A stretch of 50,602 nucleotides of DNA from an uncultured Prevotellaceae bacterium (GCA_902786665.1 CADADN010000021.1:1-50602), one strand, 5' to 3'; counted from the first letter of the stretch, positions 29,190-38,476 are shown. Numbers and translations are program-made. Notes: generated from the sequence alone by a model not told the origin.

Positions 29190-29693
29190 CTATTTGGCGA
29201 CCTCGAGCAGTTTTATCTTGAAAATGAGTGCTGAATGAGGCGGGATGTTTTTAGCACCTTCCTCGCCATAACCGAGGCGCCACGGCACATAGACCTCCCA
29301 CGTGGAGCCTTCCGGCATCATCACGAGGGCGTTCTGCATGCCCGGTATGAGGTTTTGGACAGCCACATCCACCACATCCTTCCCCATGTGCGACTCCACG
29401 AGTTTTCCTTCATAGGTCTTCAACTCAAAATTGATTTTCACCCTCTTGCGTCTGTTGGGCTTGGCACCTGTGCCTTCCTGGAGCACCTTGTACTGGATGC
29501 CGTCGGCCTCCACAACACCCTCCTTCTGCTTGTTTTCCTCCATCCACTTGTCTGAAGGGAAGGTGTCGCGCACCTCCGGCTTCACCTCCTCCACAGGAGG
29601 GGTTTCCACTTCGGCTTTCTTCTGACCACCATCGCCACAGGAGGCAAGAGCCAGCAAACCGGAAAAAACGAACAATAATCCTTTGTTTCTCAT
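29190..29693 (-). CDS. FKBP-type peptidyl-prolyl isomerase lipoprotein
   Basis: A 167-residue lipoprotein. The signal sequence ends with the lipobox LASC (Cys19). An acidic linker (VETPPVEEVKPEV) follows. The C-terminal FKBP domain occupies residues about 60-165, with DGIQYKVLQEGTGAKP, LIPGMQNALVMMPEGSTWEV and LGYGEEGAKNIPPHSALIFKI. FKBP enzymes interconvert cis and trans prolyl bonds and help fold exported proteins; this one would be anchored in a membrane facing the periplasm or outside. It is monocistronic. Upstream is a long GGAGTTAAAGG array and no recognisable promoter. Confidence 0.92.
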   Translation of the reverse strand: MRNKGLLFVFSGLLALASCGDGGQKKAEVETPPVEEVKPEVRDTFPSDKWMEENKQKEGVVEADGIQYKVLQEGTGAKPNRRKRVKINFELKTYEGKLVESHMGKDVVDVAVQNLIPGMQNALVMMPEGSTWEVYVPWRLGYGEEGAKNIPPHSALIFKIKLLEVAK

Positions 29694-29729
29694 CTTTTAC
29701 ATTATTATTTGGTTGAACGATATATTTCT

Positions 29730-29880
29730 GGAGTTAAAGGGGAGTTATAGGGGAGATAAAGAGGAGTTAAAGGGACGTATGATTACTTTTAGGAGTTAAA
29801 GGGGAGTTAAAGGGGAGTTAAAAGGGAGTTAAAGGGACATATGATTACTTTTAAGGAGTTAAAGGTACGTATGCTTACCG
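29730..29880 (+). repeat. GGAGTTAAAGG array with three caps, locus E
   Basis: About ten units with caps GGGACGTATGATTAC, GGGACATATGATTAC and GGTACGTATGCTTAC. It occupies the space between the divergent FKBP and glnS genes. Confidence 0.85.
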
Positions 29881-29997
29881 TTGCATCCAACTTACAGTTG
29901 GCTATAGCCCCCGATGTTTGGCATGGCCTCTTTTTCCCGCCCAAAACGCTATGACTTTGCAAAAATAAGAAAAAAAACAATAGGAAAAGGTATTTTT

Positions 29998-30028
29998 TTG
30001 GTGTTTTCATGCAAAAATCTTAACTTTG
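29998..30028 (+). promoter_or_regulatory. Promoter of the glnS-TPR-DedA operon
   Basis: TTG at 29998-30000, a 20-nt spacer and TAACTTTG at 30021-30028. Transcription would begin about 36 nt before the glnS ATG. Confidence 0.75.
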
Positions 30029-30069
30029 CAAATTGACATCATTAAGCAACAACCCAATAGAGATAAAAC

Positions 30070-31857
30070 ATGGCAACAAATGCAGAAAACCCCATCAGTG
30101 AGAAGCGCAGCCTGAACTTCATCGAGAAGCAGGTAGAGACCGACTTGGCAGACAACAAAGACGGAGGACGTATCCAAACCCGTTTTCCTCCCGAGCCCAA
30201 CGGCTACCTCCACATCGGCCATGCAAAGGCCATCGCCATGGACTTCGGCATCGCCTCGCGCTATGGCGGCATATGCAACCTCCGTTTCGACGACACCAAC
30301 CCGACGAAGGAAGACACGGAATATATCGAGAGCATCGAGCACGACATCAAGTGGCTGGGCTACAAATGGGCCAACGTCTATTATGCCAGTGACTATTTCC
30401 AGGCATTGTGGGACTTCGCCGTGTGGCTCATCCGCAAGGGTCGCGCCTACATCGACGAGCAGAGCGCCGAGGTGATTGCCCAGCAGAAAGGCACGACGAC
30501 CAAGGCAGGCACCAACAGTCCCTTCCGCGACCGTCCCATAGAAGAGAACCTGCGGCTGTTTGAGTTCATGAACAGCGGCGAGGCCACCCCAGGCACCCTC
30601 GTGCTCCGTGCGAAAATCGACATGGCGCATCCCAACATGCTGTTCCGCGACCCCTTGCTCTACCGTGTGATGAACATCCCCCACATCCGCACGGGCAACC
30701 GTTGGAACGCCTACCCGATGTATGACTTCACCCATGGACAAAGCGACTACCTCGAGGGCGTCACCCACTCGCTCTGCACCCTGGAGTTCGTGGAGCACCG
30801 CCCCCTCTACAACCTTTTCGTGGAGTGGATGCGCGAATACATGCACGAACTGGAGGCAGAGGGCAAGCCCCTCCCCATGGACAAGGAAATCTTCGACTCC
30901 TACGAAGGGCCGCGCCAGACCGAGTTCAACAAACTCAACCTCAGTTACACGCTGATGTCGAAGCGCAACCTGCTCGCCTTGGTGAAGGAAGGCATGGTGG
31001 CCGGCTGGGACGACCCCCGCATGCCCACCATCTGCGGTTTCCGCCGTCGCGGCTACAGTCCGGAAAGCATCGCTAAATTCATCGACAAAATCGGCTACAC
31101 CACCTACGACGCACTCAACGAGATGAGCCTGTTGGAAAGCGCCGTCCGCGAGGACCTCAACAGCCGTTCGCTACGCGTCTCCGCCGTGCTCGACCCTGTG
31201 AAAGTGGTCATCACCAACTACCCCGAAGGGCAGTATGAGCAGTTGACCGCCATCAACAACCCCGAGAACGAAGCCGACGGCACCCATGAAGTGGAGTTCG
31301 GCCGTGAGTTGTGGATAGAGCGTGAGGACTTCCAGAAGGAGGCGACGAAGAAATTCCTCCGTCTCGCCCCGGGCAAGGAGGTTCGCCTGAAGAACGCCTA
31401 CATCGTGAAATGCGACGAGGAGCATCCCTATGACGAAGACGCCGACGGCAACGTGACCACCATCTACTGCACCTACGACCCGGAGACCCGCAGCGGCCTT
31501 CCCGGCGCCAACCGCAAGATCAAGGGCAAGACGCTGCACTGGGTGAGTTGCCACAACGCTGTGGAAGCAGAGGTGCGCCTTTACGACCGCCTGTGGAAGG
31601 TGGAGAACCCCCGCGATGAACTGGCCGCCATCCGCGAGGCACAGGACTGCGACGCCGTGACTGCCATGCGCCAGATCTTCAACCCCGACTCACTCACGGT
31701 GCTCCCCCACTGCCAGGTGGAGCCCTTCGCCGCCACCATGGCACCGTTGAACTACCTGCAGTTCCAGCGCATCGGCTATTTCACTCCCGACAAGGACAGC
31801 ACACCCGAGCACCCCATCTTCAACAAGACCGTAGGACTAAGGGAGACAAAGTGGTAA
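30070..31857 (+). CDS. glnS: Glutamine--tRNA ligase
   Basis: A 595-residue class I aminoacyl-tRNA synthetase that charges tRNA-Gln directly. The HIGH motif is in PPEPNGYLHIGHAKAIAMDF (residues about 39-58), and the KMSKS-like motif is LMSKRNL (about residue 300). RFDDTNPTKEDTEYI and DFTHGQSDYLEGVTHSLCTL distinguish GlnRS from GluRS. The C-terminal anticodon-binding barrels are present; length is a little over E. coli GlnRS (554). Having GlnRS implies that tRNA-Gln does not depend on the Glu-tRNA amidotransferase route. It is first in an operon: the TPR gene follows 16 nt after its stop. Confidence 0.96.
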   Translation: MATNAENPISEKRSLNFIEKQVETDLADNKDGGRIQTRFPPEPNGYLHIGHAKAIAMDFGIASRYGGICNLRFDDTNPTKEDTEYIESIEHDIKWLGYKWANVYYASDYFQALWDFAVWLIRKGRAYIDEQSAEVIAQQKGTTTKAGTNSPFRDRPIEENLRLFEFMNSGEATPGTLVLRAKIDMAHPNMLFRDPLLYRVMNIPHIRTGNRWNAYPMYDFTHGQSDYLEGVTHSLCTLEFVEHRPLYNLFVEWMREYMHELEAEGKPLPMDKEIFDSYEGPRQTEFNKLNLSYTLMSKRNLLALVKEGMVAGWDDPRMPTICGFRRRGYSPESIAKFIDKIGYTTYDALNEMSLLESAVREDLNSRSLRVSAVLDPVKVVITNYPEGQYEQLTAINNPENEADGTHEVEFGRELWIEREDFQKEATKKFLRLAPGKEVRLKNAYIVKCDEEHPYDEDADGNVTTIYCTYDPETRSGLPGANRKIKGKTLHWVSCHNAVEAEVRLYDRLWKVENPRDELAAIREAQDCDAVTAMRQIFNPDSLTVLPHCQVEPFAATMAPLNYLQFQRIGYFTPDKDSTPEHPIFNKTVGLRETKW

Positions 31858-31873
31858 GATAGAATAAGCAAAC

Positions 31874-33298
31874 ATGTCGAGCGACTATTACGAGAGCAAG
31901 GCGTTCAAGCAAGCGCTGGCGAAATACGAGAAGGCCGTGGCCCAAGGCGCCACGGTCTATCTTGACTGCGACCAGCTCTCCGACATCGCGGAGTATTACC
32001 AGTGGACGGGCGACACGTCGAAAGCCCTTTCCACCGCCGACTACGCCTTGAGCCTTTTCGAGGGAGCCACCATACCCCTTGCACTGAAGGCCCGCATCGC
32101 GCTGCTCAACGAGAACAACCTCGAGAAGGCCGAACAGCTCGCCGAGCAGATTGCCGACAAGAAAGACCTCGACTATTTCTACATCCGTGCGGAAATCCTG
32201 GTGGCCACCAACCGCGGCGAGGAGGCCGACCTTTTCCTGGAGTCGAACATGGAAGGTTTGGACGACATGGACTGCCTCGACCTCGTCCTCGACGCCGCCA
32301 TCCTCTTCATCGACTACGAATACGTGGACCTGGCAAAGAAATGGCTGGCGAAGTCTGACGAGACCGGCGAGGCCGACTACCAAGAGGTGGAAGGGCGCAT
32401 CAAATTCTACGAAGGCGACTACAAGGGATGTGAACGCATCTTCAACCTACTCATCGACAAAAACCCCTACAACTCCTATTACTGGGTGGTGCTGGCGAGT
32501 GCGCAACTGGCACAAAACCACCTTGCCGACGCCATCACCAGCAGCGAATACGCCATAGCCATCAATCCCAAGGAAGAGGACGCCCTGCTCTACAAAGGCC
32601 AAGCCCTCGTCCATCTGAAGAACTACGAAGAGGCATTGGAATACTTCGAAAAACTTTCACAGGTTCGCACTAGCAATGTGGAAGGTTATCTGAACACCGC
32701 CAACTGCCTTTTCATCCTCAACCGCTACGACGAAGGCCTGGCAGCACTGCGCAAGGCAGAGACCCGTGCCAAGCGCCATTATCCCGACCGCTTGTCGGAA
32801 ATATACCAGGAAGAGGCCCTCGCCTACAGCCACCTCGGCGAAAAAGAGCGCGCCCTGGCCTGCCTCGACACGATGGAGCAACACGTGGAAGCCGACCCCT
32901 ACGAACTGATGGTAACACGCGCCCACATCTATTGCGAGAACGACGACCTCCCCCAAGCCCAGGCACTCTACAAGCAAGCCGTGGTGGAGTCTCGCTACCA
33001 GCCGAGTGTCATGCTCCGCGTGGCGGTGTCGCTTTATGACAACAATTTCCTTCAAGTGGCCTACAACATCCTATGCGCCCTCGACCCTGCCGACCAGGAG
33101 AAGTTGCCACAGGCACATGCCTACATGGCCGCCTGCGCTCACGACCTTGGGCTCGACGAGGCCTTCATCGCCCATCTGGAAAAAGCGGTGGAACTGTCTC
33201 CCTCAGCATCGTTAACAGTGCTCTCACCCTTGTTTCCCGAGGGCATGGAGCCACAAGAGTACGTCAAGTATGCCACAGACAACTTATTGATGAAATGA
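31874..33298 (+). CDS. Tetratricopeptide-repeat protein
   Basis: A 474-residue soluble protein without signal peptide or membrane segments. It is built almost entirely of helical TPR-like repeats, for instance NPYNSYYWVVLASAQLAQN, ALLYKGQALVHLKNYEEALE and GYLNTANCLFILNRYDEGLA (residues about 195-310). TPR arrays bind other proteins; the partner is unknown. It follows glnS by 16 nt, and its stop overlaps the ATG of the DedA gene (ATGA), so the three are probably translated together. No enzymatic motif is visible. Confidence 0.85.
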   Translation: MSSDYYESKAFKQALAKYEKAVAQGATVYLDCDQLSDIAEYYQWTGDTSKALSTADYALSLFEGATIPLALKARIALLNENNLEKAEQLAEQIADKKDLDYFYIRAEILVATNRGEEADLFLESNMEGLDDMDCLDLVLDAAILFIDYEYVDLAKKWLAKSDETGEADYQEVEGRIKFYEGDYKGCERIFNLLIDKNPYNSYYWVVLASAQLAQNHLADAITSSEYAIAINPKEEDALLYKGQALVHLKNYEEALEYFEKLSQVRTSNVEGYLNTANCLFILNRYDEGLAALRKAETRAKRHYPDRLSEIYQEEALAYSHLGEKERALACLDTMEQHVEADPYELMVTRAHIYCENDDLPQAQALYKQAVVESRYQPSVMLRVAVSLYDNNFLQVAYNILCALDPADQEKLPQAHAYMAACAHDLGLDEAFIAHLEKAVELSPSASLTVLSPLFPEGMEPQEYVKYATDNLLMK

Positions 33299-33921
33299 AC
33301 TGGATTACAACCCTTTTGGGCAACCTCACCTACCCCGCCATCTTCCTCCTCATGCTCTTGGAGAGCACCGTCGTACCCGTTCCCTCAGAACTGGTGGTAT
33401 CCCCCGCCGCCTACCACGCAGCCGGAGGACACCTCAACGTGTGGCTGGTCATCCTCTTCGCCACCATAGGAGCCGACGTAGGAGCCACAATCAACTACGT
33501 GGCAGGCTATTACCTGGGACGACCCATCATCTACAAGTTCGCCAACAGCCGCCTGGGACACCTGTGCCTGCTCAATCAGGAGAAGGTGGAGAAGAGTGAG
33601 AAATATTTCTACGACCACGGCGTGGCGGCCACCCTCACCGGGCGTCTCATCCCCGGCATCCGCCACCTCATCTCCATCCCCGCCGGCCTCTCGAAGATGC
33701 CTTACCTGAAATTCCTGCTCTACACCACCATCGGCGCCGGCGTATGGCACAGCATCCTCGCCGGACTGGGCTGGTATCTGCACTCCTTCGTGCCAGAGAA
33801 CGAGCTCAACGACCGTCTGATGGAATATGGCGACTACATCAAATGGACCATCATCGGCCTTGTAGTCCTCGCCATCGCGTATTTCGTCATCAGGCATTAT
33901 TGGAAGAAGAGGAAGCAATAG
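33295..33921 (+). CDS. DedA family inner-membrane protein
   Basis: A 208-residue membrane protein with about four to five hydrophobic helices. The DedA signature appears as LESTVVPVPSELVV and GADVGATINYVAGYYLGR. A later conserved block reads FYDHGVAATLTGRLIPGIRH and SIPAGLSKMPYLKFLLY. DedA proteins are linked to undecaprenyl phosphate or phospholipid flipping and to envelope homeostasis. The ATG at 33295 overlaps the upstream stop by 4 nt; longer in-frame starts lie inside the TPR gene. The stop TAG is the first TAGGAG unit of a repeat array. Confidence 0.92.
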   Translation: MNWITTLLGNLTYPAIFLLMLLESTVVPVPSELVVSPAAYHAAGGHLNVWLVILFATIGADVGATINYVAGYYLGRPIIYKFANSRLGHLCLLNQEKVEKSEKYFYDHGVAATLTGRLIPGIRHLISIPAGLSKMPYLKFLLYTTIGAGVWHSILAGLGWYLHSFVPENELNDRLMEYGDYIKWTIIGLVVLAIAYFVIRHYWKKRKQ

Positions 33922-34031
33922 GAGGTAATAGGAGAGATAGGAAGTTTTAGGAAGTTTTAGGAAGTTCTAGGAAATTCTAGGAAGACTAGGAAAACTAGGA
34001 AGACTAGAAAAACTAGGAAAACTAGAAAAAC
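33919..34031 (+). repeat. TAGGAAG/CTAGAAAAA repeat array after DedA
   Basis: The array starts with TAGGAGG and TAGGAGAGA, passes into TTTTAGGAAG units of 9-10 nt and ends with CTAGGAAAA and CTAGAAAAA units. Plus orientation. It overlaps the DedA stop codon. Confidence 0.75.
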
Positions 34032-34049
34032 CACCCCCCAGAAACACAA

Positions 34050-34081
34050 ATCCGCCTGATATCCATGAATATCAGGCGGAT
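34050..34081. terminator. Bidirectional hairpin between DedA and xylA
   Basis: A 13-bp perfect stem (ATCCGCCTGATAT and its complement) with a 6-nt loop. Weak T-rich runs follow on both strands. It could end both convergent transcripts. Confidence 0.75.
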
Positions 34082-34116
34082 GATGTTTTCTCCCGAAGGG
34101 GAGCGATTATTCCATC

Positions 34117-35436
34117 TTACTTGCAGTAGAGAGCCACGATGGTCTCGTATTTCTCCTGCTTGCCGGAAGTCTGCTTGGGCTCTCCCACCTTCTTGCCATA
34201 CTCATAAACCTGCTCGAGGCTGAGTTTGCCGTCTTCGAAGTCCTTGCCGATGCCTTCGTCGAAGCTGGCATAGCGAGCCTTCTTCATAGCGGGCAGTTCG
34301 CTCTCCTCAAGGATGGCGACAGCGTTCATGAAGGCGCGTGCCATGGCATCCATACCGCTGATGTGAGCGATGAAGAGGTCCTCGAGGTCGGTGGAGTTAC
34401 GACGGATCTTGGCATCGAAGTTGGTGCCACCATCCTTGAAGCCACCGTTGCGGATGATTTCCAGCATGGCCTGTGTGAGCTCGTAGTTGTCGATGGGGAA
34501 CTGGTCGGTATCCCATCCGTTCTGAGCATCGCCACGGTTGGCGTCGATGGAACCCAGCATGCCGGCATCCACGGCGCAAGCCAGTTCGTGCTCGAAGGTG
34601 TGACCGGCGAGAGTGGCGTGGTTGACCTCGATGTTCACCTTGAAGTCCTTGTCGAGGTTGTGAGCCTTGAGGAATCCGATGACGGTCTCTGTATCGACAT
34701 CATACTGGTGCTTTGAAGGCTCCATGGGCTTCGGCTCGATGAGGAACGTGCCCTTGAATCCCTTTGCGCGAGCATAGTCGCGGGCCATGGTGAGCATGGT
34801 AGCCATATGCTCCTTCTCACGCTTCTGGTCGGTGTTGAGGAGGCTCATGTAACCCTCACGTCCACCCCAGAACACATAGTTGGTACCACCGAGTTTGATG
34901 GTGGCGTCGATGGCGTTCTTGATTTGCACGATAGCGCGAGCCACCACGTCGAAGTCGGGATTGGTGGAAGCACCGTTGGCATAGCGCTTGTTGCCGAAGA
35001 CATTGGCAGTGCCCCAGAGCAGCTTGATGTTGGGGAATTGCTTCATCTTCTCCTGTGCATAGTCGGTAATGGCCTTCATGCGAGCCTCGTACTCTTCGAT
35101 GGTGTCGCCCTCTTCAACGAGGTCGATGTCGTGGAAGCAGTAGTATTCGATACCCAGCTTGTCCATGAACTCGAAACCGGCATCCATCTTGTCCTTAGCC
35201 CTCTGGACGGGGTCGTCAGCCTTGTCCCACTCATAGGAACGAGTCTGTCCGCCAAACTGGTCAGCGGAAGCACCACCGAGAGTGTGCCACCATGCCATGG
35301 CGAATTTCATCCAGTCCTTCATTTTCTTTCCCATGACCACCTTCTCGGGCTCATAATAGTGGAAAGCCATTACGTTCTTGCTCTCTTTTCCTTCAAATGG
35401 AATCTTACCAGCGAAGGGAAAATACTCTTTTGCCAT
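34117..35436 (-). CDS. xylA: Xylose isomerase
   Basis: A 439-residue class II xylose isomerase that converts D-xylose to D-xylulose using two divalent metals. The family sequence is intact: AWWHTLGGASADQFGGQT, YYCFHDIDLVEEG (catalytic His/Asp), LLWGTANVFGNKRY, FWGGREGYMSLLNTD, FLIEPKPMEPSKHQYD and NIEVNHATLAGHTFEHEL carry the metal and substrate ligands. The length matches other Bacteroidetes enzymes. It is downstream of xylB with a 53-nt gap, so the pair is probably one transcript. No xylose transporter or regulator lies next to it. Confidence 0.97.
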   Translation of the reverse strand: MAKEYFPFAGKIPFEGKESKNVMAFHYYEPEKVVMGKKMKDWMKFAMAWWHTLGGASADQFGGQTRSYEWDKADDPVQRAKDKMDAGFEFMDKLGIEYYCFHDIDLVEEGDTIEEYEARMKAITDYAQEKMKQFPNIKLLWGTANVFGNKRYANGASTNPDFDVVARAIVQIKNAIDATIKLGGTNYVFWGGREGYMSLLNTDQKREKEHMATMLTMARDYARAKGFKGTFLIEPKPMEPSKHQYDVDTETVIGFLKAHNLDKDFKVNIEVNHATLAGHTFEHELACAVDAGMLGSIDANRGDAQNGWDTDQFPIDNYELTQAMLEIIRNGGFKDGGTNFDAKIRRNSTDLEDLFIAHISGMDAMARAFMNAVAILEESELPAMKKARYASFDEGIGKDFEDGKLSLEQVYEYGKKVGEPKQTSGKQEKYETIVALYCK

Positions 35437-35489
35437 AATTTGTTGTAAATTGAATTAGAATGTTATTGATAAATGGTTTAAAGTTTGTC

Positions 35490-36986
35490 TTATTTTGCCA
35501 ATGCAGTCAGCCTTTCTTTCCATGCGGCGTATGCCTGCAGGTATTCCTTGCGCTTCGACTCGTCCGGCTCGATGACAGCCAGTCTCTTGAGTGATGCGAA
35601 GGCCTCCTCGTTGTCCTTGTAGAAGCCGCAGCCCATGCCGGCACCCTTTGCAGCACCCACGCTGCCATCGGTCTCCAGGAGTTCGATGGTGGCACCGCTG
35701 ACCCCAGCGAGTGTGTCCCTGAAGATGGGGCTGAGGAACATATTGGCCTTGCCTGCGTGAATTTTGCGGATGTCCATGCCCATCTGCTGCATGATTTCCA
35801 TGCCGTAGCAGAAGCTGAAGACGATGCCTTCCTGGGCGGCTCTCATGAGATGAGCCTTTCCATGCTTGTTGAAGTTGACGCCCTGAATGGAGCATCCCAC
35901 CTCCTTGTTCTCCAGCACGCGCTCTGCGCCGTTTCCAAACGGAATGATGGTGACGCCTTCGCTGCCGATGGGCACAGTAGCCATGAAGTCGTTCATATCA
36001 GCATAGGAGATGCCTTCTGGTGCGATGGTTCTTCTCACCCATGCGTTGAGGATGCCTGTGCCGTTGATGCAGAGCAGCACTCCGAGACGGTCGAGTTGCT
36101 CGGTATAGTTGACATGTGCGAAGGTGTTGACGCGGCTCTTCTTGTCGTAGTTGATTTCACCCAGCACGCCATAGACCACGCCGGAGGTGCCAGCGGTCGA
36201 GGCGATTTCGCCTGGGTTGAAGACATTGAGGGAAAGGGCGTTGTTGGGTTGGTCGCCGGCGCGGTATGAGATGGGCGTACCCTCCTTGAGACCCAGTTCC
36301 TTGGCGGCTTCCGCACACACCTCGCTTTGTACGCTGAAGGTGGGTACGATGTCGGGGACGAGACTGTCGTCGAATCCGAAATAGCGCATGAGGAAGTCGG
36401 CCACCTTCTTCTCCCTGAAGTCCCAAAACATACCCTCGCTGAGTCCGCTGATGGTGGTGTTGACCACACCGCTGAGTCTCATGGCCAGGTAGTCGCCCGG
36501 AAGCATGAACTTGTAGACCTTGTCGAATAGTTCGGGTTCGTTTTCCTTCACCCAGGCCAGTTTGGCTGCGGTGAAGTTTCCCGGGGAGTTGAGCAAATGT
36601 CCCAGGCAGGTTTCCTCGCCGATGGCTTCGAAAGCCTTCTCGCCATAAGGCACGGCCCTGGAGTCGCACCAGATGATGGAAGGTCTGAGCACTTGGAGGT
36701 CCTTGTCTACACATACAAGCCCGTGCATCTGGTATGAGATGCCGATGGCCTTGATGTCCTCTCCTTTCGCTCCCGTATCGGCCATGATTTTCTGCAAGCT
36801 GAGTTTGGCATAGTTCCACCACGACTCAGGCTCTTGTTCCGCCCATCCAGCCTTTACGGCCTTGATTGGTGCTTCACTTTCCGGGAAAAACGCTGATGCA
36901 GCACATGCTCCGCTGTCTGCATCCACAAGCGATGCCTTGACAGAACTGCTGCCGACATCGAAACCTAAAAGATATCTTTTTGACAT
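35490..36986 (-). CDS. xylB: Xylulokinase
   Basis: A 498-residue FGGY-family sugar kinase that phosphorylates D-xylulose to xylulose 5-phosphate. The N-terminal ATPase-fold motif is LLGFDVGSSSVKASLVDADS. The central region has GISYQMHGLVCVD and IIWCDSRAVPYGE. The C-terminal domain has GDQPNNALSLNVFNPGEIA and STAGTSGVVYG. Together with xylA this completes entry of xylose into the pentose phosphate pathway, in line with breakdown of plant xylan or pectin side chains. First gene of xylB-xylA; a minus-strand -7 element lies about 50 nt upstream. Confidence 0.96.
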   Translation of the reverse strand: MSKRYLLGFDVGSSSVKASLVDADSGACAASAFFPESEAPIKAVKAGWAEQEPESWWNYAKLSLQKIMADTGAKGEDIKAIGISYQMHGLVCVDKDLQVLRPSIIWCDSRAVPYGEKAFEAIGEETCLGHLLNSPGNFTAAKLAWVKENEPELFDKVYKFMLPGDYLAMRLSGVVNTTISGLSEGMFWDFREKKVADFLMRYFGFDDSLVPDIVPTFSVQSEVCAEAAKELGLKEGTPISYRAGDQPNNALSLNVFNPGEIASTAGTSGVVYGVLGEINYDKKSRVNTFAHVNYTEQLDRLGVLLCINGTGILNAWVRRTIAPEGISYADMNDFMATVPIGSEGVTIIPFGNGAERVLENKEVGCSIQGVNFNKHGKAHLMRAAQEGIVFSFCYGMEIMQQMGMDIRKIHAGKANMFLSPIFRDTLAGVSGATIELLETDGSVGAAKGAGMGCGFYKDNEEAFASLKRLAVIEPDESKRKEYLQAYAAWKERLTALAK

Positions 36987-37032
36987 AGTATGGATGATTA
37001 AGCTCTAAAACCTGTATTAGGTAAAGTGATTG

Positions 37033-37040
37033 CAAAGTTA
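37033..37040 (-). promoter_or_regulatory. Candidate -7 element for xylB-xylA
   Basis: TAACTTTG on the minus strand. The -33 position is T-rich but lacks a clear TTG. A second TTTGCA lies 12 nt upstream. Confidence 0.5.
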
Positions 37041-37083
37041 GTGATTATTTTGCAAAGAGATAAAAAAAACATGCTAAAAAGGC

Positions 37084-37112
37084 TTGTCTTTTACATAAAA
37101 AATGTAAATTTG
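37084..37112 (+). promoter_or_regulatory. Candidate promoter of the TPR-like gene at 37143
   Basis: TTG at 37084-37086 and TAAATTTG at 37105-37112, with an 18-nt spacer, one short of the usual range. The leader would be about 25 nt. Confidence 0.55.
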
Positions 37113-37142
37113 CAACATTAGATAAAATACGGAAAAACAACC

Positions 37143-38105
37143 ATGGAAGTGAAAGATGTTTTTGAACTGCGCAAGCAGGGAAAGTTGGAGGAGGCCTATG
37201 CTGCCATCCGTCCGATGTATGCCGTTCACAAGGGCAAATACACAACGTTGGCCATGTTTTGGACGGCGAGCGATATTCTGAAGAAACGCTTGGACGAGCA
37301 CCGTGAGGAGGAAGCCGGCAAGATATTCGAAGCGTTGCTGCGCGTGGTGCCGTCCATCGACGACCGCGACGGGAAGGCCCATGGCGCCATCATGAATGCC
37401 GCCGTGCGCCTGGGGCACGAGAGCAAGACTTTCAGCATCATAGACTTCTTGGAAAGTTATGGCCTGGAGCACCTCACCGAGGCCGACTGGAAAGGCGTGC
37501 TTCCCACCGCCAAGGAGGATGACGAGCTCCCGGCAAAGCGTTTCCCCCTACCCTCCACCGCCATGCGGATGCTCACACTGGCCTTCCACGAGATTCAGCA
37601 GGAGCCTTCCAAGGACCGCGCGCTGAAAGTGATGCCCCTGCTGCAAGAAGCCACGAAACGTCAGCCCTACAACAAGAACGTGCAGCGCTACATGGCCATC
37701 GTCTATGGCATCATGGGAGAACGCGAGAAGGCCGTCGCCATCTACAAACGCCTGCTCTCACGCTACCACGACAGCTGGCTTTACGCCGAACTGTCCTCGC
37801 TGACCGAGGATGCCGGCGAGCGTGCCGCCTTGATGTGCCTGGCCATCACCCACCAGCGTCAGGAGCAATTCCGCTCGGGTTACCACCTTCAACTGGCACA
37901 ACTCCTCTTGGGACGCGACAACAACCGCGCCGCCTACGAATTGGAGCGTTGCATCGCCATACGTCAAAAGCAAGGGTTCCACAACACAAGAGAAATCAAT
38001 GACTTGCAAAGGGCTTTAGCGGATGCTAAACCTGTCAGCGCCGCCAACCAGCAAGACTTCTACCGCCGCATGGCCCAGAAACACCTCCCGGCCTCCGGCA
38101 AATGA
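37143..38105 (+). CDS. Uncharacterised helical TPR-like protein
   Basis: A 320-residue soluble protein of unknown function. It is all-helical in appearance. TPR-like units can be seen at residues about 1-35 (VFELRKQGKLEEAYAAIRPM), about 165-205 (ATKRQPYNKNVQRYMAIVYG; GEREKAVAIYKRLL) and about 235-275. There is no signal peptide and no catalytic motif. It has its own promoter and a bidirectional terminator downstream. No neighbour points to a pathway. Confidence 0.8.
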   Translation: MEVKDVFELRKQGKLEEAYAAIRPMYAVHKGKYTTLAMFWTASDILKKRLDEHREEEAGKIFEALLRVVPSIDDRDGKAHGAIMNAAVRLGHESKTFSIIDFLESYGLEHLTEADWKGVLPTAKEDDELPAKRFPLPSTAMRMLTLAFHEIQQEPSKDRALKVMPLLQEATKRQPYNKNVQRYMAIVYGIMGEREKAVAIYKRLLSRYHDSWLYAELSSLTEDAGERAALMCLAITHQRQEQFRSGYHLQLAQLLLGRDNNRAAYELERCIAIRQKQGFHNTREINDLQRALADAKPVSAANQQDFYRRMAQKHLPASGK

Positions 38106-38130
38106 TAGCCTAGGAAGAACACCTTAACAC

Positions 38131-38166
38131 AAAAAGGCTGGCGTCCTATAGACACCAGCCTTTTTT
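38131..38166. terminator. Bidirectional terminator between 37143 gene and wHTH gene
   Basis: An 11-bp stem (AAAAAGGCTGG/CCAGCCTTTTT) extended by 3 bp beyond one C-A mismatch, with loop CTATA. A T6 run follows on the plus strand and a T5 run on the minus strand. Confidence 0.88.
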
Positions 38167-38185
38167 GTGTATTTAAATAAAAATA

Positions 38186-38476
38186 TTAAGCGAGCGTGAA
38201 GAGTCCGTTATCCTCTTTGATTTTGCCCTCTTTGAAGAGCCAACCCATACCGAGCAGAGTCTCCTCCTCAGTGATTTTGGCGGCCTTGGCAATCTGCTTC
38301 ACAGTCTGAGCCTTCTCGGCTGCGGACAATGCTTGATAAACGTCACCAGCCTTGAAACCAACGGTCTCAGCATTGATGATGATTTCTACTTTCTTAGCAG
38401 TCTTCTTGGTGGCTGCTTTCTTCTCTGTGGTAGCCTTCTTCTCAGCGGCTGCCTTTGTAGTTTTCTTTTCTGCCAT
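38186..38476 (-). CDS. Small winged-helix protein with histone H1-like basic tail
   Basis: A 96-residue protein in two parts. Residues 1-30 are almost only Lys, Ala, Thr and Glu (TEKKAATKKTAKK), like bacterial histone H1-type tails. Residues about 31-96 match the winged helix-turn-helix DUF2582 family (GFKAGDVYQAL, TVKQIAKAAKITEEETLLGM, GWLFKEGKIKEDNG). The basic tail plus winged helix suggest a DNA-binding, possibly nucleoid-associated protein, but the family's function is not established. It is monocistronic, with a minus-strand TAACTTTG 65 nt upstream and a shared terminator. Confidence 0.88.
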   Translation of the reverse strand: MAEKKTTKAAAEKKATTEKKAATKKTAKKVEIIINAETVGFKAGDVYQALSAAEKAQTVKQIAKAAKITEEETLLGMGWLFKEGKIKEDNGLFTLA

